From: Clostridiales bacterium 1_7_47FAA
GTDB lineage: Bacteria > Bacillota > Clostridia > Lachnospirales > Lachnospiraceae
Direction of reading: 5' to 3'
NCBI GenBank assembly: GCA_000155435.1
Contig: DS990260.1
Span: 1,855,831 to 1,919,830 of the forward strand
Length of the DNA: 64,000 nt
The notes beneath the pieces were generated by a model. The model searched no databases. It was not told where the DNA came from and saw nothing but the letters and a program-made list of their open reading frames with translations. Positions within the stretch are counted from its first letter, which is position 1. Each line of letters begins with the position of its first letter. The position numbers and the translations under genes are program-made. Below, in pieces: positions 34,106-43,910 of this stretch.

Positions 34106-36154
34106 TCAACGGCTTGATAATGAACCCTTTCCCTTATCACAATAATACCAGCCGCCATCTGCCTGATAGATAATGTGGATGCCGCAGGGTTTTAAATCGC
34201 TCCGGTAAAACCAGCTCCCATCCTCCAATTGTGATGCATAAGATGATACGGCTTCATGATACCACTCCCCTTCCTCAAACCCGGTTTCCGGATTCCGCGC
34301 CCATATCCCCTTCCCACAGAACAGTCCGTCATCCCAAGTTCCCGCCATCATGGATATATTTTCCGGTGAAGATGTGGTATACCAGGCTCCGCTTCCGCTT
34401 CTCTTCCCATCTTGAAATTCTCCCATATAGAAATATTCCTGAGCCGGCGAGTAGTATTGTCCATATCCCTCCGGTTTCCCGTTATCTACCTCCCCATAAT
34501 AGTAATCGCCATAGTCATACTGAATCACCCTGAGTTTATCAGCTTCCATGATTCCGTCAGGTGACAGGCTTTCCATCTCCCAGCTTCCATTATCGTAAAT
34601 CCAAAGTCCCCCGCGCATGACTCCATTCCTGTACCGCCCCATCCAGAAAGAGCCATCCTCCGCCTTCAGCAGTCCATACCCATCCCTTATGCCGTTTGTG
34701 TGATTACCAAAGAAAAACCGTCCCCCACTCCTTTCGCTTCCAAACCCTTCCATCTGCCCCTGTTCCTGTTTTCCGGCATAATACACACCCCCATCCTCCC
34801 ACGCCTGATAGGTGTATGTTTCCTCAGGAATCAAAACAGGCGGTATATCTGCACTGGCGTAGCTGTCCATCTCAAAGGGGGAATGATAAATCCTCCCAAG
34901 CAGGGCAGGAAGCAATATAAGAATTGTCAGAAACGTATAACCCTTTTTCCAGCGCAACCTGTGTGGCTTTATACTGCAGGACTCCGTTCTGCCGTCTTCT
35001 TTCATCTCTCCTAACCCATCCAGGCTGTATAATATGGACAGCAGCGAAAACACCTGAACACCATATCCTAATAGGGGGAAATAATTGCCCATTCCCACAC
35101 CGGCCTGTACCAGAAACAGCTCATTCAGTGTACTGGACACGAACATCATGATAAGTTCCGCCCGGATATACCATGCAATCCTCTTTAGCCTTCCATCCCG
35201 GTAAGGAATACGACCGGTAAAGAACATTACACCTGCAAAAAGGATTAAAAATACAAGCAGGGCAGCTTTTCCATATTCAGCATTCAGGCAGGATAATGGA
35301 TTTTTTTTCCACGTAAGCCATACTTCCCCCTCCATCAAGTCATGACCCAACCGGTTAAATCCAGGTTCCATATACCCAGACCAGTTTGCCTTAACAGCCT
35401 CCAACCGGTAGTCAAGCCAGTTTACATCCCTTAGACTTCGTTCTGTATCAAACAGGTGTACTCCCAGACTATATAAAATCACACGGATTCTTGGACTTTT
35501 ATAAATCATCATACCCAGTCCAGCCAGGTTCATTGCCGCCATAGTTCCCGCTGCCAGAACTTTACGTCCGGTTCCTTCCAGCTTGTATATATATTCCCTG
35601 AAAAATACCAGACAGGAAAAACTGCCCAGAAGTATCACCTCTGTCATCATCCAGTCAACATCTTTCCATTCCGGGATGACCATGATGTCTTCCAATGCCC
35701 AAATGCCTAAGATAGTAAGCAGGGTATAAAAGACACTTGCGGTAAAAATATTGGACAGCCTGTCTTTATCCAGTCCAGATTCTGAAATTTTCACGGCCGC
35801 CAATGCCCATATGGGCCAAAAAAGCGCCAGTGCATACTTGATATACAAAACCGTCCATTCCAGCATGATATGCGGGGCTGTTCCTCTCAGACTCCAGCCT
35901 CTTCCAGCCACCATCAAAACAATTACTGCGGCTGCCTGAATAACACATTTCTTCCATTTTCCTGTTTTATGATTTTTAAGGCCGGATACCAGAATCCTGC
36001 CCGCCAGCATACTGCAGGCTGCCGCCCAAACATAGACAGGCAATTCCCGGGCGCCTTCCTTTACATCATAACGCAGCAGTGCTCCTGCATACAGTACTAT
36101 CATGATGGCGGCACACAGGCGGCCCGCCTGAAGTGATTTATCTGTCCTTTCCAT
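34106..36154 (-). CDS. Polytopic membrane protein with C-terminal MORN repeats; SEDS-like membrane part possible
   Basis: 682 aa. Residues about 1-400 hold roughly ten spans; about 430-680 hold MORN-type repeats (YYAGKQEQGQMEGFG, FFFGNHTNGIRDGYG, YYYGEVDNGKPEGYG, FYMGEFQDGKRSGSG). The last part of the membrane domain, with EYGKAALLVFLILFAGVMFF and then GNYFPLLGYGVQVFSLL, is arranged like the C-terminal region of FtsW/RodA/SpoVE proteins, but the similarity is weak. MORN repeats in eukaryotes bind lipids; here they would be after the last span. Lies between the metallophosphoesterase and the HD-hydrolase group. Confidence 0.75.
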   Translation of the reverse strand: MERTDKSLQAGRLCAAIMIVLYAGALLRYDVKEGARELPVYVWAAACSMLAGRILVSGLKNHKTGKWKKCVIQAAAVIVLMVAGRGWSLRGTAPHIMLEWTVLYIKYALALFWPIWALAAVKISESGLDKDRLSNIFTASVFYTLLTILGIWALEDIMVIPEWKDVDWMMTEVILLGSFSCLVFFREYIYKLEGTGRKVLAAGTMAAMNLAGLGMMIYKSPRIRVILYSLGVHLFDTERSLRDVNWLDYRLEAVKANWSGYMEPGFNRLGHDLMEGEVWLTWKKNPLSCLNAEYGKAALLVFLILFAGVMFFTGRIPYRDGRLKRIAWYIRAELIMMFVSSTLNELFLVQAGVGMGNYFPLLGYGVQVFSLLSILYSLDGLGEMKEDGRTESCSIKPHRLRWKKGYTFLTILILLPALLGRIYHSPFEMDSYASADIPPVLIPEETYTYQAWEDGGVYYAGKQEQGQMEGFGSERSGGRFFFGNHTNGIRDGYGLLKAEDGSFWMGRYRNGVMRGGLWIYDNGSWEMESLSPDGIMEADKLRVIQYDYGDYYYGEVDNGKPEGYGQYYSPAQEYFYMGEFQDGKRSGSGAWYTTSSPENISMMAGTWDDGLFCGKGIWARNPETGFEEGEWYHEAVSSYASQLEDGSWFYRSDLKPCGIHIIYQADGGWYYCDKGKGSLSSR

Positions 36155-36199
36155 ATCCCACCCCCACTCCTAAACATAAACTAAAAATCCCCATGCGTT

Positions 36200-37360
36200 T
36201 TATGGATCCATTACAGGTATATTATAATATCCACGGGAAATCCGCTTGCCGGAATGCAGATATCTCATTATGATTTCCACTGAATCCCCGTATATCCTCA
36301 ATTCCGTATAGCACCCGTCCCTCCACTCAGACGGCAGAACCGCCTCTGTTGATTTTAAATCCACCGGGCATATGCTTCCATCATTGATATAGAGGTTTTC
36401 CCTCATGGAATCGTACTCCACACATCCAGATGGAATATCCGGTGACAGATGGGTATGACCTGAGATAAAAATAATATTCCTTTGCTGGTCCACAATTTCC
36501 TGCAATGCCGTGTCCTGTGCCAGATATGGTGATTTCCCTTCAGGGCTTCTCTGCGGGTTATGTGCCAAAAGAGGGGCATGGCACAGGATGATATGCTGTC
36601 TGGCCGGACTATCTGTAAGATATTGATTAAGCCATTGAAGCTGCGCTCCCTTCTCGGGAAAATAAAATATTTTCCGTGCATACAGAGGATTTAAACCAAT
36701 CAGGTCCACTCCCGGACCAAGCATTGCTGCAAAGGCACCACTGCCACTATCCATAAAAGCGTACCGTTCCCGTATCCTTCCATGAAGCCACTGTTCAAAG
36801 CACCGGTAATCCTTCTTTTGGCATTCCGGGATATCATGATTCCCTGCAACTGCAAAAATCGGTTTTGCCGGTATGGTTTCTTCAATGACGCTGGCCAGCC
36901 TGTCATACTGCAATGACTCACAATTATTAACCAGGTCCCCCGCCATTAAAACCAGATCCATATCTTTCATGCGGTTCAGTGCTGTACGGATCCTGCCAGG
37001 CTTATCTGTCATGTGTAAATCGCTCATAAGGCCAATCCGCATTTCCGGGGTATGATTGCAATGGTGTGAAGATGTCATGTGGGATTCAGGTATCTCCCAG
37101 TATGCTTCTTTTACCTGGGAAAAATCCTCTGGTATTGTCTTTACACAGATCCTGGACGCCTCTTTGGGAATGGACCGGCCGCCTGTATATGAGAATCCGC
37201 CTTTGCCATCTGGATTAAGGGGCAGATACGCAAATGGGGAATACTGTTTCAATTCCCCATCTGCATCTGCCCAGGACAGCCGGGCCATAAGGCAGCCCTT
37301 TTCCTTGACATCATACTGCCCATCTGCCAAATTCCTTTTTACAAAATTTACGTTCAGCAT
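36200..37360 (-). CDS. Calcineurin-like metallophosphoesterase with N-terminal extension
   Basis: 386 aa. Seen: metal-site blocks SDLHM near 113-117, GDLVNN, GNHDIP, ILCHAP and GHTHLSPD, the full set for a two-metal phosphoesterase. The first 90 residues form an extra domain (MLNVNFVKRNLADGQYDV) of unknown role. No signal peptide. The ATG at 37360 follows GGGAG. It sits 28 bases after the small unknown gene upstream. Could act on proteins, lipids or cyclic nucleotides. Confidence 0.88.
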   Translation of the reverse strand: MLNVNFVKRNLADGQYDVKEKGCLMARLSWADADGELKQYSPFAYLPLNPDGKGGFSYTGGRSIPKEASRICVKTIPEDFSQVKEAYWEIPESHMTSSHHCNHTPEMRIGLMSDLHMTDKPGRIRTALNRMKDMDLVLMAGDLVNNCESLQYDRLASVIEETIPAKPIFAVAGNHDIPECQKKDYRCFEQWLHGRIRERYAFMDSGSGAFAAMLGPGVDLIGLNPLYARKIFYFPEKGAQLQWLNQYLTDSPARQHIILCHAPLLAHNPQRSPEGKSPYLAQDTALQEIVDQQRNIIFISGHTHLSPDIPSGCVEYDSMRENLYINDGSICPVDLKSTEAVLPSEWRDGCYTELRIYGDSVEIIMRYLHSGKRISRGYYNIPVMDP

Positions 37361-37387
37361 GGCTGCTCCCAATTTTCTTTGATATTA

Positions 37388-37843
37388 TTATGATTCAATA
37401 TCTTCCTGCTTTCCTACAACTGCCAAATCGCTCTTATCCTCAGCTGTCTCCAGCTTATCTTTATTAAGCTCCCATCCATTGCAATTCATTATTTTTTCAA
37501 TATACCCTGCATCCTCATCTCTTAAAATCAAGGTGTCATGTCCTGTAGAAAGTGCCTTTTTTGCTGCCTGAGGCTCTCTTGCAACCCAGTCTACTGTCAA
37601 AAAGGCTGTAACCGGGTCAAGGGAGCGTTTGTCACATAATGCCTTAACATTGATACCATACAACGCTTCCTCAGGAAACTTTGCAGTGTAAAACCATTTC
37701 AGGAACGCTTCCAGAATACATGAATCGATTTTTCTTAATGCAGATATTGTCCGTTTAGCCCTTGTCTCAGAATATCCAAGATTATCAGTTAAATAGTTCA
37801 GTAGCCTTTTGTATGAAATCCTCATAATAATCCGTTCAAACAT
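37388..37843 (-). CDS. Uncharacterised small protein
   Basis: 151 aa, not recognised. Seen: helical N terminus (SYKRLLNYLTDNLGYSETRAKRTISALRK), acidic C terminus ending DIES, no membrane segment. Its start overlaps the stop of the upstream metallopeptidase gene by one base (TAATG), with AAAGGAG before it. The tight coupling suggests joint function with that peptidase. Confidence 0.75.
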   Translation of the reverse strand: MFERIIMRISYKRLLNYLTDNLGYSETRAKRTISALRKIDSCILEAFLKWFYTAKFPEEALYGINVKALCDKRSLDPVTAFLTVDWVAREPQAAKKALSTGHDTLILRDEDAGYIEKIMNCNGWELNKDKLETAEDKSDLAVVGKQEDIES

Positions 37844-38532
37844 TATGATTCATCTCCTTTCAGCATCTGCATTACCATGGCTGCATATTCTCTTGCATCC
37901 CTCTCACACAGTTGTTTATTATATAGTTCAGGATTTTCCGCGAATGACACATACACGGACGGATGAAGACCAACAGCCATCTGCCGGCAGTACCCGTCTG
38001 AACCATTGTTGTACGTTCTGTCCTCAATGAAACAATATTGCATAGCGTGTCGGAACTCATGGATTACAGTATCTAAATACTCATAAATATATTCCGGTTT
38101 ATTTGAAAGCAGGAAACGGTAATCTATCCAGATTTTCTTTTTACTGTTACAGTAATATCCACAGATACAGTCCTCCGACTCCCCCATCTCCAACCCCAGA
38201 TTGAGCGAAAATCTGGTGCACAAACGTCTATGTAACTCATTCGCTGTGTTTATCCTGGTTTCAGCATCCATTCCAGTAAGGGATCTAACCGGATTTTTTC
38301 CCAGTAAATCCCATATCTCCTGAACAGCAAGTATTGACCGCGCTTTGTCTATATCAGTAAACTGCACTTCCGTTTCGCAAGATAATGCCTCGATGGAATC
38401 ATACGGAAAAATTCCCCCTGTCCCAATTCCATCTTCCAAATCCCCATTAAAAATCTCATCATTTCCCAGAAGATCCAAGGTCACGATTGTAATTGCCGTT
38501 ACGGCAATCATGCCTATAATCCAACCCAGCAT
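37843..38532 (-). CDS. Membrane-anchored zincin-like metallopeptidase
   Basis: 229 aa. Seen: an N-terminal hydrophobic segment (MLGWIIGMIAVTAITIVTLDLL), then HEFRH at 158-162, an HExxH zinc and catalytic motif in the context DTVIHEFRHAMQY, and CERDAREYA near the C terminus, where the third zinc ligand of such peptidases often lies. The ribosome site is AAAGGGGGAT. Whether the catalytic part faces in or out is unclear. It belongs to the run with the Hsp70-like and AAA+ proteins. Confidence 0.78.
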   Translation of the reverse strand: MLGWIIGMIAVTAITIVTLDLLGNDEIFNGDLEDGIGTGGIFPYDSIEALSCETEVQFTDIDKARSILAVQEIWDLLGKNPVRSLTGMDAETRINTANELHRRLCTRFSLNLGLEMGESEDCICGYYCNSKKKIWIDYRFLLSNKPEYIYEYLDTVIHEFRHAMQYCFIEDRTYNNGSDGYCRQMAVGLHPSVYVSFAENPELYNKQLCERDAREYAAMVMQMLKGDES

Positions 38533-38662
38533 TTACGATATCCCCCTTTACATCTTTTATGCTTTTACCAATGACCGATGGTTTTTCTCCGGGCATTTTA
38601 TTGAGGGTCTCTTCAATGTCGCAGATAAGATGTATGATTCTTTTATCCATGATTTCACTCAT
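38459..38662 (-). CDS. Possible small ORF upstream of the metallopeptidase gene
   Basis: 67 aa, helical at first (MDKRIIHLICDIEETLNKM), then degrading into sequence that overlaps the metallopeptidase start in another frame. Ribosome site is poorly spaced (AGAGGA directly before the first ATG). May be a leader, a small gene or nothing. The remainder of 38662-38789 shows no feature. Confidence 0.3.
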   Translation of the reverse strand: MSEIMDKRIIHLICDIEETLNKMPGEKPSVIGKSIKDVKGDIVNAGLDYRHDCRNGNYNRDLGSSGK

Positions 38663-38789
38663 TCCTCTCTGTTATCAGTACACAAACGTGCAGTACAGAC
38701 TAAAATCAGATGAACACGGGGCATGTTGTTGAGTCATAGAATCACAACACACCCCTTATAAGCATGTTTCCTACATAAAGAATAAATAT

Positions 38790-39968
38790 TTATGCAAAAA
38801 CAGTCGGAACCTCAACCGCTTCCCTCTCACTCTCTGACTCTGCCTCCTGCATTGGGTCCGTATACATCATTTCATCTATCCCGGAAATTGTATCTTCTTC
38901 CGTATGACCGCTAAAGAAGCTGCCGATATATCCCATAAGCTTTTTAATGCCGGAAATAAGCATCTTACCAGCAAAGCGGACACACCTTGCCCCAAAACAT
39001 ACTACATCCTTTGTGACTACAGCCAGACTGCCGCCCGCATCCATTAAAGGCTCTGCAAGCACTTCAGAGGCGGCGTATGCAAAGGTAATCCCACCGAGAA
39101 ATGCGAATATTCCTGTCCCAATAACAGATGCTGCATATAAACCAACTGATACAGAGGCATACACGGCAACAGCTGCACCAAGCACAATTCCGACAGCACG
39201 GATGATTTTTGAGGCTGTAGACTCTTCTATCTCCCCGTTCCCAACAGCCCCGGCAACACTCAAAGCGTCCACACCTGCACATACGCTGTATGTAATGTCT
39301 TTAAGAGACGCATCCTCCGGCATTATGCCTTTAAGGTACCCATCATCCCCGCTTTCCAAATACGCCTTCATCGTAAGCACAGCCTTGAACATGGATGAAT
39401 CCTCTCCGTATCTGACTACAGCCAGTTCTATATTCTCTGTCGTATCTGCTGCTTTCTCAGCATATGCATTCAACGTAGCGGCAAGAAATCCGTTATTTCC
39501 AAGTGCATTTTTTAATTCTTCTTTCAGCTTTGCTTCCAGCTCCTCCGTGGCCTCTTCTTCTGTAAAAACCTTATGTGAATGTTCATTTATATAAGCTTCT
39601 ACGGCAGACATCCGTCCTTCTGATTCACAAATGCCTGCTGCAATCAGTCCAACACGCACCTTGTAAAGAGTATTGCATCGTTCAGCGCAGGAATCTTTTC
39701 CCTTCAGTATTTTCTGTACCTTCTCATCATACCATGCATCCTGATTTTCCATAGCCTGTCGTACTTCCTGGTCATATTCGCCTACAAGTCCGATTACCTT
39801 ATCAGCCATCACATAACCGATATTCTCAGTCTTGTCCGAATAGGCTCCACAATACATGTCCTTCAGTATAGTGCGTACATCACTGCCTTCCCTCTCCTGC
39901 TCAATCAGATTCCTACAGTCTGCCCTCAGCTGATCCATCTTATCCTGCCCCAAAATAAATGTTGTCAT
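38790..39968 (-). CDS. Uncharacterised protein with central membrane region
   Basis: 392 aa, not recognised. Residues 1-250 are soluble and helical; about 258-312 form two or more spans (VGIVLGAAVAVYASVSVGLY, FAFLGGITFAYAASEVL). The C terminus is acidic and could be cytoplasmic. Start follows AAAAGGAGG. Lies 95 bases after the AAA+ ATPase gene. A membrane partner for the ATPase is possible but not shown. Confidence 0.75.
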   Translation of the reverse strand: MTTFILGQDKMDQLRADCRNLIEQEREGSDVRTILKDMYCGAYSDKTENIGYVMADKVIGLVGEYDQEVRQAMENQDAWYDEKVQKILKGKDSCAERCNTLYKVRVGLIAAGICESEGRMSAVEAYINEHSHKVFTEEEATEELEAKLKEELKNALGNNGFLAATLNAYAEKAADTTENIELAVVRYGEDSSMFKAVLTMKAYLESGDDGYLKGIMPEDASLKDITYSVCAGVDALSVAGAVGNGEIEESTASKIIRAVGIVLGAAVAVYASVSVGLYAASVIGTGIFAFLGGITFAYAASEVLAEPLMDAGGSLAVVTKDVVCFGARCVRFAGKMLISGIKKLMGYIGSFFSGHTEEDTISGIDEMMYTDPMQEAESESEREAVEVPTVFA

Positions 39969-40062
39969 TGTAAATCCTCCTTTTAGTGATAATCGTTTCT
40001 TCTGTGTATGATACCATTTTATATTACTATAACGCTAAATCTTTCAAAACCCTGGAAATGTT

Positions 40063-41991
40063 TCATTTTGTCAGTTCTGCAATGGCATTTTCTTCAAGTC
40101 TTGCTGCCATAAATACCATCTTCTCACGGATTGTCCGGTAAAGCACCCTGTCATAGTCTGATTTAAAATCACTTTTCTCTGAAATAGAAATGTCAATCCC
40201 CTTACCTGTATAGTTAACAGCATAATCTTTTGGTGAAAACAGGCAGTCATCTGAGGTAGGCTTAAACCCCAGCCGCATCATCCGTAAATAGCATATGGCT
40301 ATACTGTCCAGGTTCTCATTTCCATCGCCATACATGATTGTGGAATCCGACACACGTTTTAACGCATTAATCCAGTCCGTATGGCTAATTGCGCCTGTTC
40401 TCTGCGTAAATTGCCGCAATGCCATATTTACCAGCTTGGTAATATCCGCTCCCGTAATGAACCGTCCCTTTTTCTTCCCGTTTTCCTCATATAATAAATG
40501 GTCCACCGCAAGACCTAATTTATCATCATCAAAACACTGTTTCATGAATAATTCGTCATGTTTATTAAATTCGAGAACAATGCTTTCTGCCTTTTCCATC
40601 CTTTTCTTAAATATATCAATGCACTCCCCCCGGGTGGGCATATACAGGGCGAAATGTGAGTCAAAACGGCCGCTTCTGAAAAACTCTTTTGGGATACCGG
40701 ACAGGCTATTGGCCGTAGCAAAAATATATACCGGTTTTATACAATCCTGCATCCAGCTCAGCAGAATTCCAAACATCCGCTTTGTAACACCACTGTTATC
40801 CTCACCTTTACCGCCACTTCCACTAAAGCCTTTTTCAATCTCATCTACGTATAAAATGCAGGGCGACATGGCTTCTGCAAGACGAAGGGCAAGATGCATG
40901 TTATGCTCCGACTCCCCTACAATCCCCCCCATCAAACGTCCGATGTCCATCTTGATTACCGGCAGTTCCAGCGATTTTGCCAGAAGATTGACTGCCGCGG
41001 ATTTTCCACACCCGGGAACCCCACACATGAGGATACCCTTATGTCCTGTTGCACCGGTCCTGCGGAATATACGGTCTGCCTGCAGGATACTTTCTTTATT
41101 TGTGTCCAGCCATTGATGAAATGCCCGCATCCCGCCTAAATTTTCCTTTTCATCCACCTTCTGCAATTCCAAAAGGCCAATACGTTTTACATTCTGTTCT
41201 TTTAATGTTGCCAGGACCTTTTGAACCTCTTGTTTATTTTCAATCATCGGCCTTCCGGTAAGTAAATCCCTTGGCAGATTCAAAAGATAGTCAACCGTAT
41301 CTTCTACCTGAATCAGGGAATTCCCCAGAAACCAGGATACATATGATTCAATGGTGTCATCTGACAGCACACAGTTGGATTGGGAAATCTTATTCTGGAT
41401 TATCGCAGCAATTTCTTCGCCCTGCGGATATGGTTCCTCGACTATATAGCAATATGTCTTCAACCACGATGGCAGCTCTAATTGGTCACCGTACAGAAGT
41501 ACAGCTGAGGACCGGATTGCACAGCTGTCGTCCGTTTCCTGCAGATAGCGGTCTACAAAAGGCAGAAGGGCATCATAAGCGGACACATCATTGTATGGAG
41601 AAGCATTTTTCCTGACATGGACAGCCAGCAAAGAAGGGAGCAGGTAATTAGACTTTTTATTAATGGTAAACCTTCCGTAACACCCGTCATCATCGCTTCC
41701 ACCGCAGATTCTCTTTGGCAATTCCTTTAATGAACAGCAATCCATATTGATAATATTATAATCGATTAAAGCGCTGTGATAGATGTCTGAATCGTCACAA
41801 TATACGTTCGAATAAGGGACGATTGTATCCATGGGATACTTTGTCATTCGGACAACGACTTCGTCTGAGTTTAATACCCTTCTTACTATCTCCAATTCAG
41901 TGGTTTGCAGATAAATAACCGGCTTGCGTAAAAGCATACCGTTTCGTATTTGGTTTGTGATTGTATTTATTACAGAATTTTTCGCATTCAC
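40063..41991 (-). CDS. AAA+ ATPase, Ycf46-like
   Basis: 642 aa with the GTG start chosen here, preceded by AAAGG; a TTG seven codons upstream is possible. Seen: N-terminal domain with RKPVIYLQTTELEIVRRVL, Walker A GVPGCGKS at 324-331, GRLMGGIVGESE at 351-362, Walker B ILYVDEIEKGFSGSGG from 379, sensor-1 ATANS at 425-429 and Arg finger region FFRSGRFD. These match the Ycf46 group of AAA+ proteins, whose role is not well defined. Sits after an unknown gene and before a membrane protein in the novel run. Confidence 0.85.
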   Translation of the reverse strand: MNAKNSVINTITNQIRNGMLLRKPVIYLQTTELEIVRRVLNSDEVVVRMTKYPMDTIVPYSNVYCDDSDIYHSALIDYNIINMDCCSLKELPKRICGGSDDDGCYGRFTINKKSNYLLPSLLAVHVRKNASPYNDVSAYDALLPFVDRYLQETDDSCAIRSSAVLLYGDQLELPSWLKTYCYIVEEPYPQGEEIAAIIQNKISQSNCVLSDDTIESYVSWFLGNSLIQVEDTVDYLLNLPRDLLTGRPMIENKQEVQKVLATLKEQNVKRIGLLELQKVDEKENLGGMRAFHQWLDTNKESILQADRIFRRTGATGHKGILMCGVPGCGKSAAVNLLAKSLELPVIKMDIGRLMGGIVGESEHNMHLALRLAEAMSPCILYVDEIEKGFSGSGGKGEDNSGVTKRMFGILLSWMQDCIKPVYIFATANSLSGIPKEFFRSGRFDSHFALYMPTRGECIDIFKKRMEKAESIVLEFNKHDELFMKQCFDDDKLGLAVDHLLYEENGKKKGRFITGADITKLVNMALRQFTQRTGAISHTDWINALKRVSDSTIMYGDGNENLDSIAICYLRMMRLGFKPTSDDCLFSPKDYAVNYTGKGIDISISEKSDFKSDYDRVLYRTIREKMVFMAARLEENAIAELTK

Positions 41992-42005
41992 GTATTTATC
42001 CTTTC

Positions 42006-43073
42006 TCAACAAAACTTTCTTCCATCCCAGATTTTCCCATCATTTCGGGTCACAATGACTGTGTTTCCTTCCACACGGACTTCTGAAATAACCGCAATCT
42101 CTTCCGGTACCTTTTGTCCACCATTCAAATCATCATAATTTCCGTAGTTAATATGCCCGTCTTTTACATATATATATTGTGGATTATCTCTATTCGCATT
42201 AACTGCAAACGAAGATGCATCAATTGGAATTGCAGAATACCTTTTACCGTTAATATAAATCCCGTCCAGCTTCCGGGTAATCGTGTTTTTTCCGTTCGTG
42301 ATACTATCAGGAAGGATACGGATAACCGTTCCTTCCAGAACAAGGCAATACATCCGTTCGCCCTGCAAAAGACTACGGTGCTCAGATTTTCCGGCCGCAG
42401 TATTGGCAAACTCCAATTTCACGTCTGCGTCTGCATGAATCACACATGTCCGAAGCCGCTTCTCATAAGATGGGGACCGGGATGGATTAAAGGGAAACCT
42501 ATATGTACCATTCAGAGCATGGAGCGTAATTGAAGCGCACGGATCATCCAAACAAAAATCGATTATCATATCATGATTGTCCGCATTTGCGTCAAAAGGC
42601 CTTTTCATAAACTTATAAGCTTCCTTTAAATGATTCTCATTGATATGTTCCAGACAGCCTTCATTTTTGTCCGCCAACAGGACACCGGCAATTACCAGCA
42701 TGATAATCCTGCTGTCACTGCCTGGTAATCCGGAGGCGTACTTATTATAAATAGAAGCCGCTGTTTCCGCCTGTCTTTCATACTCAGGCATATCTTCATA
42801 TTGATTGATTGTTTTAAACAGCTTCCTGCTAAGGTTACCGTTTATTGACCAATAGTCATCAACGCCCGTCATCTGGAATGGCAGATCATCATCCAGCATC
42901 ATCAAAACCACATCAAGATGGTGCAGATTGATACTGCCGCTCCATCGAAGATGCCCAATTGCAAAACGTGAAAATGCTTCACAATTACGAAGCATGTCCA
43001 GCACATCAAAATGTTTATAAAAATCCGTGATATTAAGAATCGGTACCGACTGCATATGAAGGATTTCCGACAT
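42006..43073 (-). CDS. Uncharacterised protein of the Hsp70/AAA cluster
   Basis: 355 aa, not recognised. The N-terminal half is helical (ILNITDFYKHFDVLDMLRNCEAFSRF); the C-terminal part is beta-rich, with short strands such as YIYVKDGHINYG and VEGNTVIVTRNDGKIWDG. No membrane segment. The ATG at 43073 follows GTGGGGTG. It lies 15 bases before the AAA+ start and 25 after the paralogue gene, so it belongs in the same transcript. Confidence 0.72.
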   Translation of the reverse strand: MSEILHMQSVPILNITDFYKHFDVLDMLRNCEAFSRFAIGHLRWSGSINLHHLDVVLMMLDDDLPFQMTGVDDYWSINGNLSRKLFKTINQYEDMPEYERQAETAASIYNKYASGLPGSDSRIIMLVIAGVLLADKNEGCLEHINENHLKEAYKFMKRPFDANADNHDMIIDFCLDDPCASITLHALNGTYRFPFNPSRSPSYEKRLRTCVIHADADVKLEFANTAAGKSEHRSLLQGERMYCLVLEGTVIRILPDSITNGKNTITRKLDGIYINGKRYSAIPIDASSFAVNANRDNPQYIYVKDGHINYGNYDDLNGGQKVPEEIAVISEVRVEGNTVIVTRNDGKIWDGRKFC

Positions 43074-43097
43074 GTCTAACACCCCACTTTCCGCATA

Positions 43098-43910
43098 TCA
43101 TAGTCTCCATTCCTGTTTTGAGAACACATTCGACTCAATACTGCTGCAGATTCTTTGTGCTTCCCTTTTATAGTTTTCAAGCTGCTGCCCATCCTCCTTC
43201 CGGACAGGCCGTAAACTCTTTCCCATATCTTCAACAACATCAGATACAGCAGCCAGAAGCTGTGGGTACTTCATATCATACCCTAATAACGCCAATTCAC
43301 TTTCATCGTATACAACCTCAGTCTCCTCATATCTGTCATGCCTCACCGTAGTGGTGTTCCCGGATGGGCATAAACCTGCAATCAAATCATGAATGGCAGC
43401 ATACAGTTTAAAACGCATCATCCAGTTATCAAATGCCCTTAAATATGACAGGATACCACTGTGTTCTGATGCTGGTACTATATTTTCCGGCACTTCCCGT
43501 TCCCTTATGTATACTCTTTTGTGTACAGCAGGAACATAATCCCTCTTTATCTGCTCTGCCATTGAAAGGCTTTCATGGAGTTTATCCATGTCAGCGTTCA
43601 ACTGCATCCAAATCGTATTGTACAACAAAATACAAATTACATATGTCCCTTCGTCTTCGTCATATTCAAATGCATTAACAGATGGTTTCCTTACCGCCTG
43701 ACAAAAATTCTGTAATACATCGTGAAAACCTCCGCGTTTTGAGAATGCCTTCCATATGACACCATCCTTTTCCCGATTCGAGACACCAGCTGCTATACGC
43801 GCATCATACGTATCATTTCTTATTATCTCTTTCGACATATCCGCATACTCCTTCACCATTGCTTCAATCATTACTCCGGTTACATTATCCATTGGTTTAT
43901 TGGTCGTCAT
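43098..43910 (-). CDS. Coiled-coil protein, paralogue of the protein at 46081-47016
   Basis: 270 aa. Residues 50-103 carry a conserved block (VIWKAFSKRGGFHDVL, then KPSVNAFEYDEDEGTY, ILLYNT) that matches residues 71-125 of the protein encoded on the other side of the Hsp70-like gene. The rest is helical and unrecognised. Overlaps the Hsp70-like gene by 14 bases; its ribosome site is weak, which fits translational coupling. Confidence 0.78.
   Translation of the reverse strand: MTTNKPMDNVTGVMIEAMVKEYADMSKEIIRNDTYDARIAAGVSNREKDGVIWKAFSKRGGFHDVLQNFCQAVRKPSVNAFEYDEDEGTYVICILLYNTIWMQLNADMDKLHESLSMAEQIKRDYVPAVHKRVYIREREVPENIVPASEHSGILSYLRAFDNWMMRFKLYAAIHDLIAGLCPSGNTTTVRHDRYEETEVVYDESELALLGYDMKYPQLLAAVSDVVEDMGKSLRPVRKEDGQQLENYKREAQRICSSIESNVFSKQEWRL

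Noticed and set aside
40295-41116. A long plus-strand frame of 273 codons
   Set aside because: It is antisense to the AAA+ domain with its full Walker motifs; biased composition only.
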